From contig NZ_UNOZ01000035.1 in assembly GCF_900536025.1 (NCBI RefSeq), positions 106,190 to 170,189 of the forward strand: 64,000 nucleotides of DNA, in the 5' to 3' direction. The number at the start of each line of letters is the position of its first letter. Within the stretch, counting starts at the first letter, position 1. The position numbers and the translations under genes were made by a program. This DNA is from Pseudomonas reidholzensis. Lineage in GTDB: Bacteria > Pseudomonadota > Gammaproteobacteria > Pseudomonadales > Pseudomonadaceae. This document shows positions 18,973-27,026 of this stretch, piece by piece. The notes beneath the pieces are model-generated. The model did not search any database. It was not told the DNA's origin and saw nothing but the letters and a program-made list of their open reading frames with translations.

Positions 18973-20340
18973 TTACTCGAACAACGCATCCAAGGCCTGT
19001 TCCAGGCGGGTCACAGCGATGACCTGGAGCCCAGGCGGTGACTCCTTCGGCGCATTGCCCTTGGGCACGATGGCGCGCTTGAAGCCATGCTTGGCGGCCT
19101 CCTTGAGGCGCTCCTGACCACTGGGCACCGGGCGCACCTCACCGGACAACCCGATCTCGCCGAACACCAGCAGGCCGTGCGCCAATGGCCGGTTGCGCAG
19201 GCTCGACATCACCGCCGCCAGCAACGCCAGGTCGGAAGCGGTCTCGAGCACCTTGACCCCGCCGACCACGTTGAGGAACACGTCCTGGTCATGGGTGGGG
19301 ATGCCGCCATGCCGGTGCAGCACGGCCAGCAGCATGGCCAGGCGGTTCTGGTCCAGGCCCAGGGTGACCCGCCGAGGGTTGGCCAGGTGACTGTCGTCGA
19401 CCAGCGCCTGAACCTCGACCAGCATCGGCCGAGTGCCTTCCCAGGTGGCCATGACCACGCTGCCGGGGACTTCTTCCTGGGCGCGGTTGAGGAAGATCGC
19501 CGAGGGGTTGGAGACTTCTTTCAGGCCGCGGTCGGTCATGCCGAACACGCCCAGCTCGTTGACCGCGCCGAACCGGTTCTTCACCGCACGCAGCAGGCGC
19601 AGGCGGCCATCGGATTCGCCTTCGAAATACAACACGGTATCGACCATGTGCTCGAGTACCCGCGGCCCCGCCAGCGAGCCTTCCTTGGTCACGTGGCCGA
19701 CCAGGAAGATCGCCGTACCGCTCTGCTTGGCATAGCGCACCAGCAGCGCCGCGCTCTCGCGCACCTGGGCGACGCCACCCGGCGCCGACTGCAGCTGTTC
19801 GGTGAAGATAGTCTGGATCGAGTCGATGACCATCACCCGCGGCTTCTCTATACGGGCGGTGGCGATGATGGTCTCGATGCAGGTTTCGGTCATCACCTTG
19901 AGCTGGTCCTGGGGCAGCCCCAGGCGCCGCGAGCGCATGGCCACCTGCTGCTGCGACTCTTCGCCGGTGACGTACAACGCCGGCATGCTGGTGGCGATGT
20001 TGCACAGGGTCTGCAGGAGGATGGTCGACTTGCCGATACCGGGGTCGCCGCCGATCAGCACCACCGAGCCGTCCACCAGGCCACCGCCCAATACCCGATC
20101 AAGCTCGGTGCTGCTGGTGGTGAAGCGGGGGATTTCCTCGACGCTGACTTCGGCCAGGGTCTTGATCTGCGCCTGCTGGCCGGTCCAGCCGGCACGCCCG
20201 CTGGGTGCCGCCGCACCACCGCTTTCGATCATGCTCTCGACCAGGGTGTTCCAGGCACCGCACTCACCGCACTGGCCGGCCCATTTGGGAAAGGTCGCGC
20301 CGCACTCGGTGCAGCTATACAAGCGCTTGGCCTTGGCCAT
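18973..20340 (-). CDS. radA: DNA repair protein RadA
   Basis: The 455-residue protein has the N-terminal C4 zinc finger (CTECGATFPKWAGQCGEC), a RecA-like ATPase core with Walker A GGDPGIGKST, the RadA-specific KNRFGAVNELGVFGM motif, and a C-terminal Lon-protease-like domain. RadA drives branch migration at D-loops during recombinational repair. The ATG at 20340 (MAKAKRLYSC) is chosen because AGGAGA lies nine bases upstream and the family starts here; a longer frame upstream is unlikely to be translated. Confidence 0.96.
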   Translation of the reverse strand: MAKAKRLYSCTECGATFPKWAGQCGECGAWNTLVESMIESGGAAAPSGRAGWTGQQAQIKTLAEVSVEEIPRFTTSSTELDRVLGGGLVDGSVVLIGGDPGIGKSTILLQTLCNIATSMPALYVTGEESQQQVAMRSRRLGLPQDQLKVMTETCIETIIATARIEKPRVMVIDSIQTIFTEQLQSAPGGVAQVRESAALLVRYAKQSGTAIFLVGHVTKEGSLAGPRVLEHMVDTVLYFEGESDGRLRLLRAVKNRFGAVNELGVFGMTDRGLKEVSNPSAIFLNRAQEEVPGSVVMATWEGTRPMLVEVQALVDDSHLANPRRVTLGLDQNRLAMLLAVLHRHGGIPTHDQDVFLNVVGGVKVLETASDLALLAAVMSSLRNRPLAHGLLVFGEIGLSGEVRPVPSGQERLKEAAKHGFKRAIVPKGNAPKESPPGLQVIAVTRLEQALDALFE

Positions 20341-20517
20341 GGGGGGCAGTCTCCTGGAAAAAGCAGCCATGATAGCCGAGCGCAGGGTGTCGCGAGGGCC
20401 GCTGGATGCGACAAAACTATTCGATCTAACCGCAGTCACTATCTGCACGCATCACGCATGAAGCGTTCAAGTGGCTTACACTGCGATTACTTATCCATTT
20501 GTTACAAGGAACAGACC

Positions 20518-20937
20518 ATGGGCATGATCAGTGAATTCAAGGCGTTTGCGGTCAAGGGCAATGTCGTCGACATGGCCGTTGGTATCATCATCGGTGCCGC
20601 CTTCGGCAAGATCGTCTCGTCGTTTGTCGGCGACGTCGTGATGCCCCCGCTGGGCCTGCTGATCGGCGGCGTGGACTTCAGTGACCTGGCCATCACCCTC
20701 AAGGCCGGCGAAGGCGACATTCCGGCAGTGATGCTGGCGTATGGCAAGTTCATCCAGACGGTGATCGACTTCGTCATCGTCGCCTTTGCCATCTTCATGG
20801 GGGTCAAGGTGATCAACCGGCTCAAGCGTGAAGAGGCTGTGGCGCCGAGCGTGCCGCCAGCACCGACCCCACAGGAAACGCTGCTGACGGAAATTCGTGA
20901 CCTGCTGAAAACACAGAATCAGAACCGCCTGCCCTGA
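20518..20937 (+). CDS. mscL: Large-conductance mechanosensitive channel
   Basis: The 139-residue protein has the MscL amphipathic N-terminal helix (EFKAFAVKGNVVDMAVG), TM1 with GIIIGAAFGKIVSS, TM2 around FIQTVIDFVIVAFAIFMG, and a cytoplasmic C-terminal helix (PTPQETLLTEIRDLL). It opens on membrane tension to protect against hypo-osmotic shock. A CTTACACT sequence 36 bp upstream of the ATG resembles a sigma-S type -10 without a good -35, as would be expected of an osmotic-stress gene; this is tentative. Confidence 0.97.
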   Translation: MGMISEFKAFAVKGNVVDMAVGIIIGAAFGKIVSSFVGDVVMPPLGLLIGGVDFSDLAITLKAGEGDIPAVMLAYGKFIQTVIDFVIVAFAIFMGVKVINRLKREEAVAPSVPPAPTPQETLLTEIRDLLKTQNQNRLP

Positions 20938-20946
20938 ACGCAGCGC

Positions 20947-21033
20947 AAAGCTTCTAGCTACAAGCGGCAAGATAAAGCGGGGCCTACGCTGAGCTGCTTT
21001 TCTTGTCGCTTGCAACTTGCCGCTCGCAGCTGC
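20947..21033. repeat. Imperfect inverted repeat between convergent mscL and fpr
   Basis: The two halves are related to GCTTCTAGCTACAAGCGGCA and a rough reverse complement, CTTGTCGCTTGCAACTTGCC. Such extragenic elements are common between convergent Pseudomonas genes and can act as bidirectional terminators. Pairing is imperfect and no clean T-tract is seen. Confidence 0.45.
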
Positions 21034-21036
21034 GCG

Positions 21037-21813
21037 TCACCAGTAGTTTTCGACCGCGACCTGCCCCGGGCGCTTGCTCAGGTTCAACTGCAGGTCGCGC
21101 GCCTTGAGCACCTTGCGCGTGTCATCGATCATCTGCGGATTGCCGCAGAGCATGATCCGCGAGTGCTCCGGCGTTAACGCCAGCCCAGCCGCGCGCTCCA
21201 GCTCACCGCTTTCGATCAGCGTGGTGATCCGTGCATTCAGCGCGCCGGGGTACGCCTCGCGGGTGACCACCGGGATGAACTGCAACTTGCCGGCGAACTC
21301 CGCCAGGTAGTCGCGCTGCTCGAGCCCGGCGATCTCGTCCAGGTACGCCAGCTCGTTGGCCTCGCGTACCGAGTACACCAGTTTGATCGCGTCAAAGCGC
21401 TCCCAGGCCTCGAAGTCCTGCAGGATCGACATGAACGGTGCGATACCGGTGCCGGTCGCCAGCAGCCACAGGTCTCGACCGTCGGTGAACCGGTCCAGGG
21501 TCAGGTAGCCAAACGCCTGGCGATCGATCAGCAGGCTGTCGCCCTTGCCCAGACGACTCAGTTCGCTGGTGAACTCGCCCCCCGGTACCACGATCGAGAA
21601 GAAGTCCAGGTGCTCGTCATGCGGAGCGCTGACCATCGAGTACGCCCGCCAGACCACGCTGCCATCGGCCTTGGTCACGCCCAGGCGGGCGAACTGGCCT
21701 GAACGGAAGCGAAACCCGGGGTCGCGGGTAACCCGCAGCGAGAACAGGTTGGGCGTCAACGGCTGCACGTCGAGCAGGGTTTGGCGGGTGAATTTGTCAG
21801 CGCTGGCAGTCAT
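21037..21813 (-). CDS. fpr: Ferredoxin/flavodoxin--NADP+ reductase
   Basis: The 258-residue flavoenzyme has the FAD-binding RAYSMVSAP motif, the NADP-binding GTGIAPFMS motif and the C-terminal VENYW. It passes electrons between NADPH and ferredoxin or flavodoxin and supports oxidative-stress defence and iron-sulfur metabolism. The ATG at 21813 (MTASADKFTRQ) is preferred over 21825 because GGAG sits six bases before it. In other pseudomonads a LysR gene, finR, lies divergent from fpr; here the divergent neighbour is a LuxR-type gene. Confidence 0.95.
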   Translation of the reverse strand: MTASADKFTRQTLLDVQPLTPNLFSLRVTRDPGFRFRSGQFARLGVTKADGSVVWRAYSMVSAPHDEHLDFFSIVVPGGEFTSELSRLGKGDSLLIDRQAFGYLTLDRFTDGRDLWLLATGTGIAPFMSILQDFEAWERFDAIKLVYSVREANELAYLDEIAGLEQRDYLAEFAGKLQFIPVVTREAYPGALNARITTLIESGELERAAGLALTPEHSRIMLCGNPQMIDDTRKVLKARDLQLNLSKRPGQVAVENYW

Positions 21814-21931
21814 GACCGGCTCCATAAATCAGGTGCGCCCATTTTCGCCGAAAGCGACGTGGATGAACACCGACGGTTTGCAGGGAAAAGACGCGGTCAT
21901 GCTGAGAACTGGACCGCTATAGCGAAAAAAA

Positions 21932-21947
21932 CCTACCGATCTCTAGG
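21932..21947. promoter_or_regulatory. lux-box-like dyad in the fpr-luxR intergenic region
   Basis: CCTACCGATCTCTAGG is an imperfect dyad: CCTA and TAGG arms around a central GATC, with 12 of 16 positions symmetric. It resembles LasR/PpuR-type boxes (ACCTACC...GATCT...AGG). It lies 65 bp upstream of the LuxR-solo start. Binding by that regulator is inferred. Confidence 0.4.
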
Positions 21948-22011
21948 ATATTTCCTACAATCAGGCGGGCACATATGCTATTGGATCCAGTGTCATCCAC
22001 GGAGCGGTCTC

Positions 22012-22716
22012 ATGCCACAATGGAATTCAGAACAGCTGCAGATGCTGTTGGCCGAACGCGAGCCAACGCAGCTGTTCCAACGCGCATTGACGCTCGTGGA
22101 AGACCTCGGGATGAGCTACCTGGGCATCACTCTGCACCTGCAGATCGCTGCCAGCCGGCCGCATATCATCCTGTACAACAACTACCCGCCTGCGTGGAAC
22201 GCGCGCTACGCAGACATCGATGTGTTCAAAAAGGACCCGGTCGTCAGCCGATGCCACAGTACAACGCTGCCGGTGCTGTGGACCGATGAGTTGTTTCGCG
22301 AGGTGCCGCAGTTCCGCGACGCGGCGTGCAGCCACGGTTTACGCCATGGCTGGACACAGTCAGTGCATGATCAGCGGCACAACGAGACCCAGCTGAGCGT
22401 GGCCCGACCTTGGGGCCCTGTCGACATAGGCGAGTTCTACGAACAAAGCCCACGGGTACTCTGGCTCTGCAACAGCCTGCACGCGCTGCTCACGGAGCAC
22501 CACCTGGCGAGCCTGGCGCCGGTGCCGAAACTCAGCGGGCGTGAACTGGAAGTGCTCAAATGGTCGGCCGATGGCAAGACGGCTGAAGCAATCGGCCGCA
22601 TCCTGACGCTGTCGACCAGCACCATCAACTTCCATATCCGCAGCCTGATCGCCAAGACCAACGCTGCGAACAAGGCCGGCGCCATCGCCATCGCCAAGAG
22701 CTGCGGCCTGATCTGA
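22012..22716 (+). CDS. LuxR-family regulator with autoinducer-binding domain (LuxR solo)
   Basis: The 234-residue protein has an N-terminal autoinducer-binding-type domain. Its pattern PAWNARYADIDVFKKDPVV followed by VLWTD matches the invariant Trp, Tyr, Asp-Pro and Trp of AHL-binding LuxR proteins. The C-terminal GerE helix-turn-helix (LSGRELEVLKWSADGKTAEAI) is complete. No luxI-type synthase is present in the window, so it is treated as a solo receptor. The signal could be an acyl-homoserine lactone or another small molecule. GGAG precedes the ATG. It is divergent from fpr, with a dyad between them. Confidence 0.88.
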   Translation: MPQWNSEQLQMLLAEREPTQLFQRALTLVEDLGMSYLGITLHLQIAASRPHIILYNNYPPAWNARYADIDVFKKDPVVSRCHSTTLPVLWTDELFREVPQFRDAACSHGLRHGWTQSVHDQRHNETQLSVARPWGPVDIGEFYEQSPRVLWLCNSLHALLTEHHLASLAPVPKLSGRELEVLKWSADGKTAEAIGRILTLSTSTINFHIRSLIAKTNAANKAGAIAIAKSCGLI

Positions 22717-22812
22717 CGCTTGGCCCCACCGCCCGCGCAAAGCCCTGTAGAATCCCGCCCCTGAAGCTCGTCGTGGTCTGCGGCGGGCAGATTCGTACCC
22801 GAGCCCCATGCC

Positions 22813-23937
22813 ATGCCCCTGCTGACCAGCCCCTTTGCCGAACTTGACCTGATCCGCCAACCGGAGCAGGCCGACGACCCCTTGCAAGCGTTCGACGCTG
22901 CCGACCAGTACCTGCTCGAGCACCTGGCCAGCCAAGGGCTGCCCAGTGACTGTCGGGTGTTGGTCCTCAATGACAGTTTTGGCGCCCTGGCGGCCAGCCT
23001 CTGCGCTGACCTGCAGGTGGTCAGCAGTGGCGATTCGCACCTGGCCCGGCTGGCCCTGGAGAAGAACCTGGCGCGCAATGAGCGGCCGTTCGACAGCGTG
23101 CCGTTCGTGCCGGCCAACGAAGCCTGGCAAGGGCCGTTCGACCTCGTGCTGGTGCGCGTTCCGAAAACCCTGGCGTTGCTCGAAGAGCAGTTGATCCGCC
23201 TGCAAGGCCACCTGGCGCCCGGCGCCCAGGTCATCGCCGCCGCGATGATCAAGCACCTGCCACGCGCGGCCGGTGACCTGCTGGAAAAGTACATCGGCCC
23301 GGTGCAGGCTTCGCTGGCGCAGAAAAAAGCCCGGCTGCTGACCGCCAGCTTGGAAGAGCGCCCACGGGTCAGCTCGCCCTACCCCACCCGCTACCAGCTG
23401 GATGCGCCGGCGCTGGAGCTGGTCAACCACGCCAATGTGTTCTGCCGCGAAGGCCTGGACATCGGTACCCGGGCGTTTCTCCCGCACTTGCCTCGTGATC
23501 TCGGCCAGGCGCGGGTAGCCGACCTTGGCTGCGGCAACGGCGTGCTGGCGATAGCCTGTGCGCTGCTCAACCCTGAAGCGCAGTTCACCCTGGTGGACGA
23601 GTCGTACATGGCGGTGCAGTCTGCGCTGGAAAACTGGCAGGCGGCGTTGGGCGATCGGCCGGTAGAGGTGCGTGCGGCGGATGGCCTGGCCGGGCAGGAA
23701 AAACAATCGCTGGACGTGGTGCTGTGCAACCCGCCGTTCCACCAGCAGCAGGTGGTCGGCGACTTCCTGGCCTGGCGGATGTTCCAGCAGGCGCGTGATG
23801 CGCTGGTAGTGGGCGGGGCGCTGTATATCGTCGGCAACCGCCACCTGGGGTATCACAGCAAGCTGGCGCGGTTGTTCCGCGGCGTCGAGCAGGTGGCGGC
23901 GACGCCGAAGTTCGTGGTGCTCAAGGCGCGTAAATAG
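22813..23937 (+). CDS. rlmG: 23S rRNA (guanine-N2)-methyltransferase RlmG
   Basis: The 374-residue protein has tandem methyltransferase folds. The N-terminal one is degenerate. The C-terminal one holds motif I VADLGCGNGVLAIA and the catalytic NPPFH at residues 306-310. This layout and length match RlmG, which makes m2G1835 in 23S rRNA; RsmC is the nearest alternative (m2G1207 of 16S). The N-terminal sequence LTSPFAELDLIRQP favours RlmG. Confidence 0.88.
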   Translation: MPLLTSPFAELDLIRQPEQADDPLQAFDAADQYLLEHLASQGLPSDCRVLVLNDSFGALAASLCADLQVVSSGDSHLARLALEKNLARNERPFDSVPFVPANEAWQGPFDLVLVRVPKTLALLEEQLIRLQGHLAPGAQVIAAAMIKHLPRAAGDLLEKYIGPVQASLAQKKARLLTASLEERPRVSSPYPTRYQLDAPALELVNHANVFCREGLDIGTRAFLPHLPRDLGQARVADLGCGNGVLAIACALLNPEAQFTLVDESYMAVQSALENWQAALGDRPVEVRAADGLAGQEKQSLDVVLCNPPFHQQQVVGDFLAWRMFQQARDALVVGGALYIVGNRHLGYHSKLARLFRGVEQVAATPKFVVLKARK

Positions 23938-23949
23938 CCCAGCATGCCG

Positions 23950-24052
23950 CTGGGGCTGCTTCTCAGCCCATCGCAGGCAAGCCAGCGCCTACGGGACGGC
24001 GCTGTCCTGTAGGAGCTGGCTTGTCTGCGATGGGCCGCAAGGCGGCCCCAGC
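23950..24052. repeat. REP-type large inverted repeat, convergent terminator
   Basis: A long imperfect hairpin pairs GCCCATCGCAGGCAAGCCAG on the left with CTGGCTTGTCTGCGATGGGC on the right, flanked by GCTGGGGC / GCCCCAGC. It separates convergent rlmG and the cio operon, and the TAGGAGCTGGCTTG core is a known Pseudomonas extragenic repeat theme. Confidence 0.7.
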
Positions 24053-24061
24053 TTTTGCAGA

Positions 24062-24214
24062 TCAGTGCGTACTCAACCCCGCCGCGCTCATGAACAGGCG
24101 CATCAACCAGGCCGCCACTCCGAGCGTCGCCACGCTGGCGGCCCAGATCAGCACCAGCCAGCCCAGCCGCTGCCACAGCGGCTTCTTCTCTTCGATACCC
24201 GGCTTACTGGCCAT
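24062..24214 (-). CDS. DUF2474 small membrane protein of the cyanide-insensitive oxidase
   Basis: A 50-residue frame starts at 24214 with a ribosome-binding site (GAGGAGGG...) overlapping the end of the cioB region. It encodes MASKPGIEEKKPLWQRLGWL, then one transmembrane helix and a short tail ending GLSTH. DUF2474 proteins are encoded after CioB in many proteobacteria and are thought to be an accessory subunit, analogous in position to CydX of the bd oxidase. It begins 13 bp after the cioB stop codon. Confidence 0.85.
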   Translation of the reverse strand: MASKPGIEEKKPLWQRLGWLVLIWAASVATLGVAAWLMRLFMSAAGLSTH

Positions 24215-24227
24215 GCCGCGACCCTCC

Positions 24228-25235
24228 TCAGTGGTAGCCATCGTCGTGGGTCACCTTGCCGCGGAACACGTAATAGCTCCAGAACGTGTAGCCAAGGATG
24301 AACGGCAGGATGAACAGCGTGCCCACCAGCATGAAGCCCTGGCTCTGCGGCGGGGCCGCGGCCTCCCAGATGGAGATCGACGGCGGGATGATGTTCGGCC
24401 AGATGCTGATACCCAACCCGCTGTACCCCAGGAAGATCAGCACCAGGGTCAACAGGAACGGCGTGTAGTTGGCGTTACGTGCCACCGCCTTGAGCAGCCC
24501 GTAGAACGTCACCAGCACCAGGATCGGTACCGGCATGAACCAGATCAGGTTGGGCATGCTGAACCAGCGCTCGGCAATCTGCGGATAGGCCAGCGGCGTC
24601 CACAGACTGACGATGCCGATCACCACCAGCAGCACCAGCGCCAGCGGCCGGGCCAGGTCGTGCATCTGCTTCTGCAGCGGGCCTTCGGTCTTCATGATCA
24701 GCCAGGTGCAGCCGAGCAAGGTGTAGGCAACGATCAGGCCCAACCCGGAGTACAGGCTGAACGGCGTCAGCCAGTCCAGCGAGCCGCCGGCGTAGTGGCG
24801 GTCGACCACCTTGAAGCCCTCGATGAACGCCCCCAGCGCCACGCCCTGGAAGAACGTCGCCACCAGCGAGCCGCCAATGAACGCCTTGTCCCACAGGTGG
24901 CGCTTGTCGTCCTTGGCCTTGAAGCGGAACTCGAACGCCACGCCGCGGAAGATCAACCCCACCAGCATCAGGATCAGCGGCAGGTAGAGCGCCTCCAGCA
25001 CCACCGCGTAGGCCATCGGGAAGGCGCCGAACAACCCCGCGCCGCCCAGCACCAGCCAGGTTTCGTTGCCGTCCCAGACGGGGGCGACGGTGTTCATCAT
25101 GACATCGCGGTCGCCCTTGGCCTTGACGAAGGGGAAGAGCATGCCGATGCCCAGGTCGAAGCCGTCCATGACCACATACATCATGACGCCGAAGATGATG
25201 ATCACGGCCCAGATCAGCGGAAGATCGATACCCAT
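24228..25235 (-). CDS. cioB: Cyanide-insensitive quinol oxidase subunit II
   Basis: The 335-residue multispanning protein begins with DLPLIWAVIIIFGVMMYVVMD (quoted in part), then GFDLGIGMLFPF and the WDGNETWLV motif conserved in CydB-type subunits. It forms the bd-type terminal quinol oxidase with CioA and supports respiration in the presence of cyanide or at low oxygen. It starts three bases after the cioA stop codon. Confidence 0.95.
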   Translation of the reverse strand: MGIDLPLIWAVIIIFGVMMYVVMDGFDLGIGMLFPFVKAKGDRDVMMNTVAPVWDGNETWLVLGGAGLFGAFPMAYAVVLEALYLPLILMLVGLIFRGVAFEFRFKAKDDKRHLWDKAFIGGSLVATFFQGVALGAFIEGFKVVDRHYAGGSLDWLTPFSLYSGLGLIVAYTLLGCTWLIMKTEGPLQKQMHDLARPLALVLLVVIGIVSLWTPLAYPQIAERWFSMPNLIWFMPVPILVLVTFYGLLKAVARNANYTPFLLTLVLIFLGYSGLGISIWPNIIPPSISIWEAAAPPQSQGFMLVGTLFILPFILGYTFWSYYVFRGKVTHDDGYH

Positions 25236-25238
25236 GGC

Positions 25239-26681
25239 TCAGGCCTCCTTGTTCAGGCTGACGGCGTCGGTATTGGCGTCAGCGCTGTCGTCAGCGGCCG
25301 ACAACGGTCGCGCCGGCGTGCGCTGCTGGCCAGGGCCGCCCGGAGGCTGGCTGTCGCCCTCGCCGGTGTGCGGGCCCTTGCGCACCAGGCGCATCATGTA
25401 GCCCAGGCCGGTGCCGAACAGGGCGAAGTAGACCACCACGAAGATCACCAGGGTCAGGCTGAGCTGCAGTGTGCTGTGGTTGGAAACGCCCTCCGAGGTG
25501 CGCATCAGGCCATACACCACCCACGGCTGTCGGCCGATTTCGGTGGTGAACCAGCCGGCCAGCACCGCGATCAGCCCGGACGGGCCCATCCACAACGCCA
25601 GGTAGAGGAACGGCTTGCAGCTGTAGAGCTTGCCCCCTCGGCGCAGCCACAGGCTCCACAGGCCGACGAAGATCATCAGGAACCCAAGGCCGACCATTAC
25701 CCGGAACGACCAGAACACAATGGTCGAGTTGGGCCGGTCTGCCGCCGGAAACTCCTTCAAGGCCGGCACCTGCTTGTCCAGGCTGTGGGTCAGGATCAGG
25801 CTGCCCAGCGCCGGGATCTCCAGCTTGTAGCGGGTGGTCTCGGCCTGCATGTCGGGGATGCCGAACAGGATCAGCGGGGTCGGCTCGCCGGGCACGTTTT
25901 CCCAGTGGCCTTCGATGGCGGCGATTTTCGCCGGCTGGTGCTTCAAGGTGTTGAGGCCGTGGAAGTCGCCGATCACCGCCTGCACCGGGGCGACGATCAG
26001 GGCCATCCACATGGCCATCGAGAGCATCTTGCGCACGGCCGGATTGTCCCGCCCGCGCAGCAGGTGCCAGGCGGCCGAGGCGCCGACGAAGAACGCCGTG
26101 GCGACAAAGGCGGCGGTGGCCATGTGCATCAATCGATAGGGGAACGACGGGTTGAAGATGATCATCAGCCAATCGGCCGGGACCACGCGGCCGTCGATGA
26201 TTTCATGGCCCTGGGGCGTCTGCATCCAGCTGTTGGAGGCCAGAATCCAGAAGGTCGAGACCAACGTGCCCAGCGCCACCATCAACGTGGAGAAGAAGTG
26301 CAGCCCTCGGCCGACGCGGTTCCAGCCAAACAGCATGACCCCGAGGAAACCCGCCTCGAGGAAGAAGGCCGTGAGGACTTCGTAGGTGAGCAAGGGGCCG
26401 GTCACCGCCCCGGCGAAGTCCGAGAAACGGCTCCAGTTGGTCCCGAACTGATAGGCCATGACCAGGCCCGAGACCACGCCCATGCCGAAGTTGACGGCAA
26501 AGATCTTCGACCAGAAGTGGTAGAGGTCACGGTACACATCGTTGTGGGTCTTCAGCCACAGGCCTTCGAGGACTGCCAGATAGCTCGCCAGGCCAATGGT
26601 GATGGCCGGGAACAGGATGTGAAACGACACGGTAAAGGCAAACTGGATTCGGGCGAGCTCTAGGGCTTCTAAGCCGAACAT
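25239..26681 (-). CDS. cioA: Cyanide-insensitive quinol oxidase subunit I
   Basis: The 480-residue protein starts MFGLEALELARIQFAFTVSF with the haem-ligand His21 in the FHILFPAITIGL segment. CydA-family motifs such as WSKIFAVNFGMGVVSGLVMA and GRQPWVVYGLMRTSEGVS follow. The Q-loop region is short, as in CIO rather than E. coli CydA. The C-terminal tail is Pro/Gly/Ala-rich. It heads the cioAB-DUF2474 operon; AGAGGAAGC precedes the ATG. A perfect ANR box 147 bp upstream suggests oxygen control. Confidence 0.95.
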   Translation of the reverse strand: MFGLEALELARIQFAFTVSFHILFPAITIGLASYLAVLEGLWLKTHNDVYRDLYHFWSKIFAVNFGMGVVSGLVMAYQFGTNWSRFSDFAGAVTGPLLTYEVLTAFFLEAGFLGVMLFGWNRVGRGLHFFSTLMVALGTLVSTFWILASNSWMQTPQGHEIIDGRVVPADWLMIIFNPSFPYRLMHMATAAFVATAFFVGASAAWHLLRGRDNPAVRKMLSMAMWMALIVAPVQAVIGDFHGLNTLKHQPAKIAAIEGHWENVPGEPTPLILFGIPDMQAETTRYKLEIPALGSLILTHSLDKQVPALKEFPAADRPNSTIVFWSFRVMVGLGFLMIFVGLWSLWLRRGGKLYSCKPFLYLALWMGPSGLIAVLAGWFTTEIGRQPWVVYGLMRTSEGVSNHSTLQLSLTLVIFVVVYFALFGTGLGYMMRLVRKGPHTGEGDSQPPGGPGQQRTPARPLSAADDSADANTDAVSLNKEA

Positions 26682-27026
26682 GGTGCTTCCTCTTCAGAGA
26701 ATCCGGCGTCCGGGCGTGTGGCCCTGGTGCCCACTGCCCCCACGGTTATCGAGTGCGGCGCGTTGGAATTGTTCTGTTCGATCGCAGGGAATCAGGCCTG
26801 GTGGCCAAACCGTTGCTTTTGGAACGATTGATCCAAATCAACGGTTGTTTTCAAGCATAGTCCCGAATGCGCACGCCAGGCGTGTGGTTGAATGCCGCGT
26901 GACCGCTTGCCTCACCCGCTTTACCCCAGTGTGAAAAGGTGCTCACTTCGCGCCATAGCAACCATTTGTTACAAACAGGTGGTACGCTCAGCTCCCCCCA
27001 GGATCGCCGAGGCTGCAGGTTTCACG
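26682..27026. other. Divergent cioA / MFS intergenic region (345 bp)
   Basis: No gene is seen. The region carries the ANR box at 26828-26841 and two TTTGTTACAAA-like stretches near 26965, just before the MFS gene. The cioA side holds a GTTTTCAAGCATAG stretch. I find no convincing sigma-70 promoter by eye. Confidence 0.6.
26828..26841. promoter_or_regulatory. ANR/FNR box upstream of cioA
   Basis: TTGATCCAAATCAA matches the ANR consensus TTGAT-N4-ATCAA at every defined position. ANR is the oxygen-responsive FNR homologue of Pseudomonas and is known to repress cioAB under low oxygen in related species. Confidence 0.85.

Noticed and set aside
24021..26663. 880-codon open frame opposite cioAB
   Set aside because: The cioAB genes on the other strand have strong family motifs. 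The antisense product is a His/Gln/Arg-rich shadow.
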